A stretch of DNA of 64,000 nt. Origin: Spirosoma foliorum. Its GTDB lineage: Bacteria > Bacteroidota > Bacteroidia > Cytophagales > Spirosomataceae. Location of the stretch: assembly GCF_014117325.1 (NCBI RefSeq), contig NZ_CP059732.1:6523001-6587000 (forward strand), in the 5' to 3' direction. Positions 1-8,485 of this stretch are shown here, one piece after another (positions within the stretch are counted from its first letter, which is position 1; the number at the start of each line of letters is the position of its first letter). The position numbers and the translations under genes were made by a program. The notes below the pieces were generated by a model that was not told the origin of the DNA, made no database searches, and saw only the letters and a list, made by a program, of their open reading frames with translations.

Positions 1-49
1 TTGGTTGTTCCGTAAGGCTCGCTTATCTGGAGCCGTTTTGGTGTGATTT

Positions 50-628
50 ATGCGCTTTGTTTATCCCTCTTTCCTTCTAGTTACGCTGTTAATCAGTGGC
101 TGTGCCGATCCTGCTCAGCAAACGCAACCCAATGTTTATTATGACGTCCTTAGCTTTGTTAAGCAGCAGATTTCTGACCTTTCAGCGCAGAAACCGCTCG
201 TTCGCAAGGCTGTCGCTATTAATGATTCCAAGAGTCAGCAAACCACACGGGATATTAACTGGAGTCATGAACTGGAATTATTTACTCAGGCAGACATCAA
301 CAAACCAGCCCTCCAAAGCAGTTACCAGATTTCCCGACCCGATTCGATGACATTCCAGTATACCTTAAAAAATCCGGATGATCGGTTAGCCGTTCGATCG
401 CTCCGTGTAGAGGTCGATTCGGTAACGCATCAGCCACGTCGAATTGAAGCCACCCTTCAAACCAGCAACCCACTCTATTCATCGGAGCGTACTCTTCTGC
501 TCGAAAGTGGTGCTGTTGGCAAAGCGTGGCGCGTTCAACACTATAAAGTGAGTGGTTTCCAAAAGCTTCCGTATTTCGATAAGAATAACTTTTTAGTGGA
601 GGGGCGGGTAGTTGCCAAAAACCTATAA
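50..628 (+). CDS. Putative lipoprotein, unknown function
   Basis: A 192-residue protein with an N-terminal signal: hydrophobic stretch at about residues 5-15 and a lipobox I-S-G-C with the acceptor Cys at residue 18, so it is probably lipid-anchored and exported. The rest is a beta-rich, soluble-looking domain of about 170 residues that I do not recognise. The ATG at 50 is the natural start because it directly precedes the signal. It converges on the histidine kinase gene, 30 bp away. Function unknown; lipoprotein call from the lipobox is fairly safe. Confidence 0.7.
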   Translation: MRFVYPSFLLVTLLISGCADPAQQTQPNVYYDVLSFVKQQISDLSAQKPLVRKAVAINDSKSQQTTRDINWSHELELFTQADINKPALQSSYQISRPDSMTFQYTLKNPDDRLAVRSLRVEVDSVTHQPRRIEATLQTSNPLYSSERTLLLESGAVGKAWRVQHYKVSGFQKLPYFDKNNFLVEGRVVAKNL

Positions 629-658
629 GGTTTCGGAAACTTTATAGGTTTAGTAAAA

Positions 659-2839
659 TCAGGCCTTTTCCAGATTCGGTAGCACCGGAAGAATAAAAAT
701 AAAGGTCGTTCCTTCAGCAGGACCAGAGTGGATTTCGTAACGTCCCTGAATCAGATCCATACGCGCCTGAATATTATGTAGCCCCATGCCCGTTGCATCG
801 CTCGGGTCCATGCCGCACCCATTGTCTTTCACAATCATATTCAACTCGTTGTTGAATCGCCGAAACAATATCTGAGCTTCCGTTGCTTCGGAGTGTCGAA
901 GAATATTGCTGCACAATTCAATACAAATCGAATACAGATTAAACTCAGCGGTTTTATCAAGGCGAGGCAATTCTGCATTTTCCAGACTGAATTTAATCTT
1001 CTGACTGATATTGAGTTTATGAACCAGTCGGATAAGAGCCTCCGACAAGCCCTGCTTTTCTAATTCATCCGGCTGAAGATTGTGTGATAGGTAACGTATT
1101 TCGGCAAATGCCTCCTTACTCATGTTCAACAGATTATGATAAATCTGTTGTTCTCGATCGGCCATCTTTGCTGGGTTCAATGCCGATAAACTGGTTTTTA
1201 TAGCCGCCAGTAATCCACCAAGACTATCGTGTAAATCGGCGGCCATGCGCTTACGTTCAAGGGTTTGTCCGCGCAGAAGCGCTTCCTCAATTTCACGGTT
1301 CTTTGCCCGTAACTGATCATTGGCTAGTTTCAACTCAATTGTTCGAGCCAGAACTTTGTCTTCCAAATCATGATTCAGCGCTTCAATTTCCAGCTTCTGC
1401 CGATTGATGAGTTTATTTTTCCGGTAATAAACCGCCACAAAACCAAACAGCATAGCCAGCCCACCAACCAACACAATCCGTAAGAGACTGGCCTGCTCAA
1501 TATCATGACTGAGCTGGTCAATATGAGCTCGTTGTTCCAACCGGGTTTTCTGCGATTCAGCCCGCAGCCGCTCGGTTTCGATCGACTGTTTCAGGTGATT
1601 CATCCGGGTTTGGCTCGCTAATTGGTCCCGTTCGGCTTCGGCCCGAAGTCTCTCTAATTCAGCTTGCCGACGCACGTTGATCAGTTGTTGTTGCTGGATA
1701 AATCGCTCTTTTTCGGCAGCAATCGTAACCTGATTGATATCGTACTTTTTCTGAACGGCTGATAACTCCTCTACTCGTTTGAGGTTTGTCAGGCTATCCC
1801 GCAAGGCGCTATATTCTTCGTACATAGCCAATGCCAGAGCGGGTTGATTAGCCGCACGATACGCCCGATATAACGACTGAGTCGCCATCTGTTGGATACG
1901 GGTATAGCCGGCATTTCGCGCTATGGCAACAGCCTTCTCACCAAACTCAATAGCTAGTTTGGGCTGGTTGGTTTGGGTGTAGCATTCTGACAACCTCGCC
2001 CAAACAGCAGCCTGACCGGGTCGGTCATTTAGTTGAGTCCAAACGGAAAGCCCCTCTTCGAATACCTTAATGGCCTGCACCGGCTGTTGACGGCTAATGA
2101 AGAAATCCCCTAATCGCTCATCGGCATAGGCCACATTAATCTGGGAATGCGTATCTAACGCTATTTGCCGACTCGCTTCATATTGCTGACGTGCCTCTTC
2201 ATACCGCCCCTGAATCTCGTACACTTCACCAATTTGGCTAATCGCCTGACTGGTCAGTAGCTTCCGGTTTTTGGGCGTTAGAAGTTTATTAAAACTGAGT
2301 AGGGTTAGCGAAAGCTGATAGCTGGTCAGAGCATTCGAATATTCTTTCAGGAGCATGTAAATGTCTCCCATATTCATCTGAACCTGCCAGCGTGGCGAAC
2401 TTTCGCGGGGGAGTTTTACACATAATTCAGAAGCTCGCTGGTTAATCTGGAGTGCATGGGGATAGTCGCCCTTAACGGTTCGGAGATAATACTCCTGAAA
2501 CATCAAGGCCCGAACAACATAAAGATCGTTGTGATAAATAAGCGCCTGTTCTTCCAGTTGCTTTGCGTACAGAAAACTACTGTCGCGCTGTTGGCCCCTC
2601 ATTTGCTTAAACACAAGGGCCATAAAACGGATGCCCTCCAGCCTGAGCGTATCATTCATCCGGCTCCGGGGAAGGCGGGCTGCCAGTTGCCGATGTGCCC
2701 GCCCGAGCGTTAGCAAACTATCCATATAAGCAGTATCACCCCGCCGGTCGAAGTTAAATTCCGGCAGTTTCGGACATGATTGGGCAAAGCAGGTGGCACA
2801 CCAGCCAAGCATTGCCATTCCAAGCCAAACTGATCTCAT
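659..2839 (-). CDS. TPR-repeat sensor histidine kinase (HisKA_3 type)
   Basis: 726 residues. A signal peptide (about 1-19) is followed by a tetratricopeptide-repeat sensor region (about 40-400), a long charged coiled coil, one membrane segment (about 475-492), a second coiled coil, and a C-terminal kinase. The phospho-acceptor motif A-D-L-H-D-S-L-G-G lies near residue 535, typical of the NarL-partner HisKA_3 family, and the ATPase motifs D-N-G-C-G-M-D and G-M-G-L-H-N-I are present. This is the common Bacteroidota layout in which a periplasmic TPR domain senses an unknown signal and the kinase phosphorylates a LuxR-type response regulator. No response regulator gene is adjacent, so its partner is elsewhere. 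Confidence 0.88.
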   Translation of the reverse strand: MRSVWLGMAMLGWCATCFAQSCPKLPEFNFDRRGDTAYMDSLLTLGRAHRQLAARLPRSRMNDTLRLEGIRFMALVFKQMRGQQRDSSFLYAKQLEEQALIYHNDLYVVRALMFQEYYLRTVKGDYPHALQINQRASELCVKLPRESSPRWQVQMNMGDIYMLLKEYSNALTSYQLSLTLLSFNKLLTPKNRKLLTSQAISQIGEVYEIQGRYEEARQQYEASRQIALDTHSQINVAYADERLGDFFISRQQPVQAIKVFEEGLSVWTQLNDRPGQAAVWARLSECYTQTNQPKLAIEFGEKAVAIARNAGYTRIQQMATQSLYRAYRAANQPALALAMYEEYSALRDSLTNLKRVEELSAVQKKYDINQVTIAAEKERFIQQQQLINVRRQAELERLRAEAERDQLASQTRMNHLKQSIETERLRAESQKTRLEQRAHIDQLSHDIEQASLLRIVLVGGLAMLFGFVAVYYRKNKLINRQKLEIEALNHDLEDKVLARTIELKLANDQLRAKNREIEEALLRGQTLERKRMAADLHDSLGGLLAAIKTSLSALNPAKMADREQQIYHNLLNMSKEAFAEIRYLSHNLQPDELEKQGLSEALIRLVHKLNISQKIKFSLENAELPRLDKTAEFNLYSICIELCSNILRHSEATEAQILFRRFNNELNMIVKDNGCGMDPSDATGMGLHNIQARMDLIQGRYEIHSGPAEGTTFIFILPVLPNLEKA

Positions 2840-3338
2840 AGAGGTATTACCAACATAATACGAAACACGAAAATACTGATTTAGCGCAGTAAATCAAGGC
2901 ATTGACAACAGGAGGGCTTATTTTTTATAGCTAGTCTAGCGATAACGTGTACCTAGATAAGTTGAATAAAAGCAGGACAGAGAATTGCATCTGTGATAGC
3001 TAAAGCTACCTTTGCAGCCAGTTATTAAAAAAAGTTAATCTCCTGTTAAACGAATTGCTTAGCAATTGAATCTATATTGTGTAATCAAACGTAAATACAA
3101 TTATTTCCAAGAATAAGCTATTTTTAGCCTGTTATTTAGATTACAGTATTATTTCTTGTTCTAAATAGAAGTTTTAAAGGAAAAAACTACCATTTGGCAG
3201 ATTTTTTGTACTGTATATTTGGATTTAAACAGAATAATTTAGTATCTTCAAGGCTGGATCGGATAAAGATTAGTAAAAACATAACCTCACATACACTATC
3301 GGCACACAACTCTACGTTACCTAATTGTCTTACTGAAA
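2840..3338. other. Intergenic region between divergent kinase and sigma factor genes
   Basis: About 500 bases, AT-rich, without a convincing coding frame. It must hold the promoters of both flanking genes. The only strong signal I see is the promoter-like pair at 3193-3221 facing the sigma factor gene. Confidence 0.6.
3193..3221 (+). promoter_or_regulatory. Bacteroidota-type promoter upstream of ECF sigma gene
   Basis: TTTG at 3193-3196, 17 bases, then TATATTTG at 3214-3221, a full match to the Bacteroidota -7 consensus TAnnTTTG. The start codon of the sigma factor lies about 117 bases downstream. Inferred from consensus only. Confidence 0.5.
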
Positions 3339-3938
3339 ATGGAAAAAGCCCAGGTAAACGACAGTGAGTTGATTTCCCTGTACATCCGTGGTAATGAAAA
3401 AGCCTTTGCTAAATTAGTGCAACGGCACAAGTCGAAGATTTACACCACTATTTATCTGATTGTAAAAGATCAATATGTAGCGGAAGATTTAATGCAGGAC
3501 ACGTTTATTAAGGCCGTGGACACGCTTAAGTCGGGTAGATACAACGAGGAGGGAAAATTTCTACCCTGGATTATTCGAATTGCTCACAACTTGGCCATTG
3601 ACTATTTCCGAAAGGATAAACGCTACCCCAGTGTGGTGTTTGAGGACGGAAGCAGTGTGTTTAATACGCTTGAGTTTGCGGAGGATTCCGTTGAATCGCT
3701 CCAGATTCGGCAGGAAACACACGAGCACCTACGTGAGTTGATTCAGCGATTGCCGGAACAGCAGCGTCAGGTACTTATTATGCGGCACTATGAGGAAATG
3801 AGTTTCCAAGAGATTGCCGATGCTACCGGCGTCAGTATAAACACGGCTTTGGGACGTATGCGTTATGCGCTGATAAATCTGCGCAAACAACTGAGCAAAC
3901 GTTCGCCGAGTTATGATAAAAACATTTACCCAAGATGA
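3339..3938 (+). CDS. RNA polymerase ECF sigma-70 factor
   Basis: 199 residues. Region 2 (about residues 10-85) includes the typical Q-D-T-F-I-K-A motif and the P-W-I-I-R-I-A-H-N-L-A promoter-melting stretch. Region 4 (about 130-190) carries R-L-P-E-Q-Q-R-Q-V and the helix-turn-helix around M-S-F-Q-E-I-A-D-A-T-G-V-S. Length is normal for the ECF family. The gene overlaps the next small ORF by 26 bases, so the two are co-transcribed and probably translationally coupled. The target regulon cannot be told from sequence. Confidence 0.92.
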   Translation: MEKAQVNDSELISLYIRGNEKAFAKLVQRHKSKIYTTIYLIVKDQYVAEDLMQDTFIKAVDTLKSGRYNEEGKFLPWIIRIAHNLAIDYFRKDKRYPSVVFEDGSSVFNTLEFAEDSVESLQIRQETHEHLRELIQRLPEQQRQVLIMRHYEEMSFQEIADATGVSINTALGRMRYALINLRKQLSKRSPSYDKNIYPR

Positions 3939-4164
3939 TGTAATCCGGTATGTCTATGAAGAGACCTCGCCAGAGGAAAGTCTCCTCATAGAAGATGCCC
4001 TCATGTCAGAGCCAGATCTGATGACGTTCTTCCTCGAAGCCCTGGAACTCAGAGCTTTGATGAATAAAATAGAGCGTCAGCCACGAAAAAATACGGTTCA
4101 GACTATTCTGAATTATTCCCAAAATCATCCAGCAAACCCACCTGCTCGTCAACGACATTCGTAA
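3913..4164 (+). CDS. Small acidic protein coupled to ECF sigma factor
   Basis: 83 residues, beginning inside the 3' end of the sigma factor gene (26-base overlap, different frame). The N-terminal half resembles the short acidic segment that opens many anti-sigma factors (a Y-x-Y-E-E-T-S-P-E-E pattern followed by helices). There is no Cys-rich zinc-binding motif and no membrane segment. Position and overlap suggest it modulates the sigma factor, but this is inference; it could also be a truncated anti-sigma relic. Confidence 0.65.
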   Translation: MIKTFTQDDVIRYVYEETSPEESLLIEDALMSEPDLMTFFLEALELRALMNKIERQPRKNTVQTILNYSQNHPANPPARQRHS

Positions 4165-4189
4165 CGAACAGGTGGATATTGCTATTCCT

Positions 4190-4280
4190 GTAGCGCGAGT
4201 GGAAACCCGCGTAGTGGAAAGTTATTTTGTAATAAATTTACAAATGAGCTACCCACTACGCGACTTTCCAGTCGCGCTAC
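4190..4280. repeat. Long imperfect inverted repeat between sigma partner and nth
   Basis: Arms 4190-4217 and 4253-4280 (28 bases each, about three mismatches) around a 35-base AT-rich spacer. The right arm ends 3 bases before the nth start. It can form a strong hairpin and could act as a transcription end or as a mobile REP-like palindrome. Confidence 0.75.
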
Positions 4281-4283
4281 TCT

Positions 4284-4943
4284 ATGCTATGCAAAAAAAA
4301 AGAACGGTTCCGGCGATTCATTGAGTACTTCACCGAACATTATCCCGAACCCCAAACGGAACTGAATTTCAATAATCCTTATGAGTTGCTGGTCGCCGTA
4401 ATTTTATCAGCGCAGTGTACCGATAAGCGAATCAATCAGATTTCGCCAGCGCTCTTTGCCCGGTTTCCAGAACCAGAATCATTAGCTGCTGCCTCGGCCG
4501 ATGAGGTGTTCACCTACATTCGTAGTGTTTCATATCCTAATAATAAGGCGAAACACCTGGTTGGCATGGCAAGGACACTTTTAGAGAAATTCGGGGGAGA
4601 AATTCCGGCAACCGTTGAGGAATTACAGACATTGCCAGGAGTGGGCCGTAAGACAGCCCATGTGATTTTGTCGGTGGTGTATAATGAGCCGACGATGGCA
4701 GTCGACACCCATGTATTTCGTGTATCACACCGAATTGGACTAGCACCACTCACAGCCACTACGCCCTTAGCTGTCGAAAAGGCGCTGATGGCGCATATTC
4801 CCAAACAATACGTTCCGAAAGCCCATCACTGGCTTATTCTGCATGGTCGCTACGTATGTCTGGCTCGAGCGCCTAAATGCGATGAGTGTAAGCTGAAGGA
4901 GTTTTGTAAATATTATGAGAAGTTAAAACCGGGATTTATTTGA
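4284..4943 (+). CDS. nth: Endonuclease III (DNA glycosylase/AP lyase)
   Basis: 219 residues, the usual length. It removes oxidised pyrimidines from DNA and cleaves the abasic site in base-excision repair. The helix-hairpin-helix L-P-G-V-G-R-K-T-A includes the catalytic Lys, V-D-T-H-V-F-R the catalytic Asp, and the C-terminal C-x6-C-x2-C-x5-C motif binds a 4Fe-4S cluster. The start ATG is only 3 bases past a large palindrome. The last codons (P-G-F-I-stop) fall inside a dispersed repeat that begins at 4929, so the extreme C-terminus was probably rewritten by that repeat. Confidence 0.95.
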   Translation: MLCKKKERFRRFIEYFTEHYPEPQTELNFNNPYELLVAVILSAQCTDKRINQISPALFARFPEPESLAAASADEVFTYIRSVSYPNNKAKHLVGMARTLLEKFGGEIPATVEELQTLPGVGRKTAHVILSVVYNEPTMAVDTHVFRVSHRIGLAPLTATTPLAVEKALMAHIPKQYVPKAHHWLILHGRYVCLARAPKCDECKLKEFCKYYEKLKPGFI

Positions 4944-5039
4944 TTTAACTGATTGACTATGATTTTAGCCTCCGGCTTTCTTTGAAAGCTAAATCATAAA
5001 AAATCACAGTCAATCAGCTAAATCATAAAAATCCTGCGG
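4929..5039. repeat. Dispersed intergenic repeat, copy 1
   Basis: Begins CCGGGATTTA and ends AATCATAAAAATCCTG, with internal imperfect inverted arms (about 4941-4963 and 5004-5026). A related copy with the same ends follows icd at 13451-13546. The first bases supply the last codons and stop of nth. Confidence 0.7.
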
Positions 5040-5060
5040 GGCCGCCCGTGCGGTTCAGAC

Positions 5061-5480
5061 TTAATACTGATCTGTACCTGCAAAGAAGAAATTACTTTCG
5101 ATCTCAGCATTTTCGTCTGAATCGGAGCCGTGAATTGCGTTGGCTTCGAGTGATTTGGCGTATAATTTCCGGATGGTACCTTCTTCAGCCTGAGCTGGAT
5201 TGGTAGCCCCGATTAGTTTACGAAAATCAGCAACGGCATTCTCTTTTTCAAGAATCATCGGAACAATAGCGCCCGACGACATATAGGTACAAAGGGAACT
5301 ATAGAACGGACGTTCGCTGTGAACGGCGTAGAATTGTCCAGCCCGTTCACCGGTCAGTTGTGTTTTCCGAATGGCTACAATTCGGAAACCCGCTTCTTCA
5401 ATCATCTTAATAATTGCACCTGTATGCCCGGCTTCTACAGCGTCGGGCTTAATCATCGTGAATGTTCTGTTAGTTGCCAT
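5061..5480 (-). CDS. ndk: Nucleoside diphosphate kinase
   Basis: 139 residues. It transfers the gamma phosphate between nucleoside triphosphates and diphosphates through a phospho-histidine. The active-site motif I-H-G-S-D-S is present, as are the N-terminal T-F-T-M-I-K-P-D and the Y-x-x-H-x-x-R-P-F-Y nucleotide-binding stretch. An in-frame extension to 5573 exists, but M-A-T-N-R-T-F at 5480 matches the normal family start and is preferred. Single-gene unit flanked by palindromes. Confidence 0.95.
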   Translation of the reverse strand: MATNRTFTMIKPDAVEAGHTGAIIKMIEEAGFRIVAIRKTQLTGERAGQFYAVHSERPFYSSLCTYMSSGAIVPMILEKENAVADFRKLIGATNPAQAEEGTIRKLYAKSLEANAIHGSDSDENAEIESNFFFAGTDQY

Positions 5481-5566
5481 TCTAGTTCTTTTTGTCCCAA
5501 TTTTATACGGCACTAATGTACAGACTTTCCCATGAAATGCTATTAAATTCAGTATTTTGACGCTGT

Positions 5567-5645
5567 GATGCACCCAGAAAACACAGCTATTCGTAGAGAA
5601 ATAATACTAAAACCTTCTTGAATCTCTGTGTTTTCTGGGTGCATC
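5567..5645. repeat. Perfect 20-bp inverted repeat upstream of ndk and nrnA
   Basis: Arms 5567-5586 and 5626-5645 are exact reverse complements, with a 39-base spacer. It lies between the divergent ndk and nrnA genes, so a simple terminator role is unlikely; it may be a REP-like element. Confidence 0.75.
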
Positions 5646-5727
5646 TCTACGCCAAAACTTTTTCCGTCCATCCCAATTAGTATTATTCGTACTTTTGGGT
5701 TTCGATTACGGCTCCGGCTGTTTATGT

Positions 5728-6744
5728 ATGCAAGATATTGAAGAAATTGGCACGCTTATCAGTCAACCGAAAACCGTGCTGATTACCACTCACCAGAATC
5801 CCGATGCCGATGCGATGGGGTCATCGCTGGGGCTGGCGGGCTACCTTCGCAAAAAAGGCCATCGAGTTACCGTTGTGACTCCGACTGACTATCCGCTAAA
5901 CCTCCATTGGATGTCAGGCAATGACGATGTAATTGCGTTTGAGGAAAAAGTGCGCGTATCGGTCAGTCAGATGATGGAAGAGGCCGATGTTATTTTTTGC
6001 CTCGATTTTTCGAGTCTCGACCGTATCCGCGAGCTGGCTCCTATGGTACGACAGTCGCGTGCCCGCAAAGTACTGATCGATCATCACCTAGAACCCGAAT
6101 CGTTCGCCGATATGGCTCTTTGGGACCCAAGTGCCGCATCGACTACCGAATTGATCTTTCGACTCATTGTAGAGTTAGGCGAAAAAGACCTGATTGATAT
6201 TCCGATTGCGGAATGTCTGTACGCAGGTTTAATGACCGACACCGGTTCTTTCCGCCACTCGAATACAACAGGAAATGTGCACCGTATGGCGGCTCAGTTA
6301 CTAGACCTCCATATTGACGTGAGCAGCATTCACCGGCGAATATTCGATAATGTAACGCTCGACAAGTTCCGCTTGCTGGGCTACGTACTTAACGAAAAGT
6401 TAAAAGTACTGCCCGAATACAAATTCGCTTATATTACCCTAACTGATGCCGAGTTGAAGCGTTATCGCTCTAAAACCGGCGACACCGAAGGTTTAGTGAA
6501 TTATGCGCTGGCCGTTGAAGGTGTTGTTATGGCAGCCATCCTGATTGATCGGAACGAAGAAATTCGCATGTCGTTTCGATCGATTGGCAATTTTTCGGTA
6601 CGTGATTTGGCTAGCACTCATTTTGAGGGAGGAGGTCACAGAAATGCGTCTGGAGGGCGTTCTAAATTATCGCTGGCCGAAACAGAAAAAAAGCTTTTAT
6701 CAATAGTACCCTTATATCAGCAACAGTTGCTGGAAACCGTTTAA
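5728..6744 (+). CDS. nrnA: DHH/DHHA1 nanoRNase / pAp phosphatase
   Basis: 338 residues. NrnA-type enzymes degrade 2-5 nucleotide RNA fragments and dephosphorylate pAp. The DHH domain shows H-Q-N-P-D-A-D-A-M-G-S and the signature V-L-I-D-H-H; the DHHA1 substrate domain has F-E-G-G-G-H-R-N-A-S-G-G near the C-terminus. An upstream TTG at 5695 is in frame but lies inside a promoter-like TACTTTTG (5690-5697), so the ATG at 5728 is the better start. Function assignment by family. Confidence 0.9.
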   Translation: MQDIEEIGTLISQPKTVLITTHQNPDADAMGSSLGLAGYLRKKGHRVTVVTPTDYPLNLHWMSGNDDVIAFEEKVRVSVSQMMEEADVIFCLDFSSLDRIRELAPMVRQSRARKVLIDHHLEPESFADMALWDPSAASTTELIFRLIVELGEKDLIDIPIAECLYAGLMTDTGSFRHSNTTGNVHRMAAQLLDLHIDVSSIHRRIFDNVTLDKFRLLGYVLNEKLKVLPEYKFAYITLTDAELKRYRSKTGDTEGLVNYALAVEGVVMAAILIDRNEEIRMSFRSIGNFSVRDLASTHFEGGGHRNASGGRSKLSLAETEKKLLSIVPLYQQQLLETV

Positions 6745-6756
6745 AATACGGTATTC

Positions 6757-6817
6757 GGTTTATAGTTTACGGTAGTAAGCCGATGAGTCCGAGTGCTAGT
6801 ACCGTAAACGATAAACC
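6757..6817. repeat. 18-bp inverted repeat between nrnA and FKBP gene
   Basis: Arms 6757-6774 and 6800-6817 pair with one mismatch around a 25-base spacer. It may end nrnA transcription or be a REP-like palindrome; no T-tract follows. Confidence 0.6.
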
Positions 6818-6853
6818 GTAAACACATTATAAGTATAAACCAAGTAATCTCTC

Positions 6854-7768
6854 ATGTCTCTTAAAAATTTCGGGAAAGCCGCCCTACTTGTTGCTGTGGT
6901 AGCAGCCTGCGGTAAAAACCGCCAACAGGTGACGGAAAACGGCCTGAAGTACACAATTCACGAACAATCGGAAGGAACACGTAAAGGGAAAGTCGGTGAT
7001 ATTTTGACGCTGCACCTTACGTTGATGAACAACAAAGACTCGGTTCTGCGCGACACCCACAAAGAAGGTGCTCCGTTCCAGATGTTATTGCAAGTGCCAC
7101 CTTTCAAAGGTTCTTACGAAGAAGGTTTGACAATGCTGAGCAAAGGGGATAGCGCTACGTTCTACGTAAGTGCCGATTCGCTGTTTACACGAGCTATGCA
7201 ACCACTGCCTCCAGGTGTTCAGAAAGGTACCGACATCGGTATTGCCGTGAAAGTTGTGAATATTCAGACAGAGGAAGAATATAAGAAAACTCAGGCGGCT
7301 GATTTCGAGAAACAAAAAGGCATCGATGCCAAAGTAATCGAAAACTATATCGCCAAGAATGGCTTAACGGGTAAAGCGCAGAAAACTGAATCGGGTGTAT
7401 ACTATGTAGTTACGCAGCCCGGTAGCGGCCCAACGCCACAAAAAGGCGAAGTTGTACAGGTGCATTATACAGGTAAACTCCTGGATGGTAAAGTTTTCGA
7501 TAGCTCGCGCACGAACCCACAGGCGGGTGGCAAACCAGCTCAATTCCAATTAGGCGTTGGCATGGTAATTCCAGGTTGGGAAGAAGGTGTTAGCAAACTC
7601 CACAAAGGTGAAAAAGCAACGCTGATCATTCCATCGACACTAGCCTATGGCCCACGCGGCAACCAGGCAATTCCAGCTAACTCGGTATTGCTGTTCGATA
7701 TTGAGTTGATCGATATTCAGAAAGGTCAGGCAGCTCAACCAGGCATGCCACAACAACCAAGTCGGTAA
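6854..7768 (+). CDS. Double-domain FKBP-type peptidyl-prolyl isomerase lipoprotein
   Basis: 304 residues. A lipoprotein signal ends at V-A-A-C (Cys about residue 19). The first FKBP-like domain (about 35-135) is degenerate; the second (about 190-290) is canonical, with V-H-Y-T-G-K-L, the V-I-P-G-W-E-E-G pocket motif, L-A-Y-G and the closing V-L-L-F-D-I-E-L. It should catalyse proline isomerisation during folding of exported proteins. It ends with a low-complexity Gln/Pro tail. A strong terminator follows immediately. Confidence 0.9.
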   Translation: MSLKNFGKAALLVAVVAACGKNRQQVTENGLKYTIHEQSEGTRKGKVGDILTLHLTLMNNKDSVLRDTHKEGAPFQMLLQVPPFKGSYEEGLTMLSKGDSATFYVSADSLFTRAMQPLPPGVQKGTDIGIAVKVVNIQTEEEYKKTQAADFEKQKGIDAKVIENYIAKNGLTGKAQKTESGVYYVVTQPGSGPTPQKGEVVQVHYTGKLLDGKVFDSSRTNPQAGGKPAQFQLGVGMVIPGWEEGVSKLHKGEKATLIIPSTLAYGPRGNQAIPANSVLLFDIELIDIQKGQAAQPGMPQQPSR

Positions 7769-7791
7769 TCGAATCGTAGCTAAGTTTTTAT

Positions 7792-7829
7792 AAAGTCGTT
7801 TGCAGTTATTGCTGTAAACGACTTTTTTT
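7792..7829 (+). terminator. Rho-independent terminator after FKBP gene
   Basis: Stem arms 7792-7805 and 7812-7825 with a 6-base loop, running into a T tract. The rdgB start codon begins within a few bases of the tract. Confidence 0.85.
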
Positions 7830-7833
7830 GTTT

Positions 7834-8418
7834 ATGATGGAACTCTGTTTTGCCACCAACAATCAACACAAACTTGACGAAGTAGCTGGCCAGCTCGGCA
7901 ACTCGTTCACCCTCAAAACCCTGCGCGATATTGGCTGCGAGGATGAATTACCCGAAACCACGGGCACAATTCCGGGCAATTCTCGCCAGAAAGCAGATTA
8001 TGTCTGGACGCATTTTGGCATTTCGTGCTTCGCCGATGATTCGGGTCTGGAAGTAGAAGCCCTTAACGGCGAACCGGGTGTCGATTCGGCTTACTATTCA
8101 GGCAGCCGGAATGCACAGAAAAACATTGAAAAATTGCTGGGTAAACTAAACGGAGCCAGCAATCGAAAAGCACAATTCGTTACGGTTTTCACGCTTATTC
8201 TACATGGTGTTGAACACCAATTCAATGGGGTTATTGAAGGGCAGATTCTGACCGAACCACGTGGTACGGGCGGCTTTGGCTACGATCCGGTTTTTCTACC
8301 GGATGGCCATGATCGGACATTTGCCGAAATGAGTATCGAAGAAAAAAATGGCATGAGCCATCGTTCCCGAGCACTAGCGAAGATGATAGCTTATCTGGAA
8401 AAGCAGGCAACATTTTAG
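7834..8418 (+). CDS. rdgB: Non-canonical purine NTP pyrophosphatase (HAM1/RdgB)
   Basis: 194 residues. It hydrolyses dITP/XTP to monophosphates to keep damaged purines out of DNA. The nucleotide-binding A-T-N-N-x-x-K, F-A-D-D-S-G-L-E-V and G-F-G-Y-D-P-V-F motifs, and the C-terminal S-H-R-x-x-A, are all present. A second ATG directly follows the first (7837) and either may be used. The preceding terminator touches the start region, so how this gene is transcribed is unclear. Confidence 0.93.
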   Translation: MMELCFATNNQHKLDEVAGQLGNSFTLKTLRDIGCEDELPETTGTIPGNSRQKADYVWTHFGISCFADDSGLEVEALNGEPGVDSAYYSGSRNAQKNIEKLLGKLNGASNRKAQFVTVFTLILHGVEHQFNGVIEGQILTEPRGTGGFGYDPVFLPDGHDRTFAEMSIEEKNGMSHRSRALAKMIAYLEKQATF

Positions 8419-8419
8419 G

Positions 8420-8485
8420 TTTTCTATAAAACAAGCAGTGCGGGCAGGTTTGTGAACCTGCCCGCACTGCTTGTTTTATAGAAAA
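8420..8485. terminator. Perfect 31-bp palindrome, bidirectional terminator
   Basis: Arms 8420-8450 and 8455-8485 are exact reverse complements with the loop TGTG. It fills the gap between the convergent stop codons of rdgB (ends 8418) and the M20 hydrolase (ends 8486). A/T-rich outer ends give a T tract in both directions. Confidence 0.9.

Noticed and set aside
5695..5727. Upstream TTG start of nrnA
   Set aside because: Lies inside a TACTTTTG promoter-like word, and the added residues do not fit the family.
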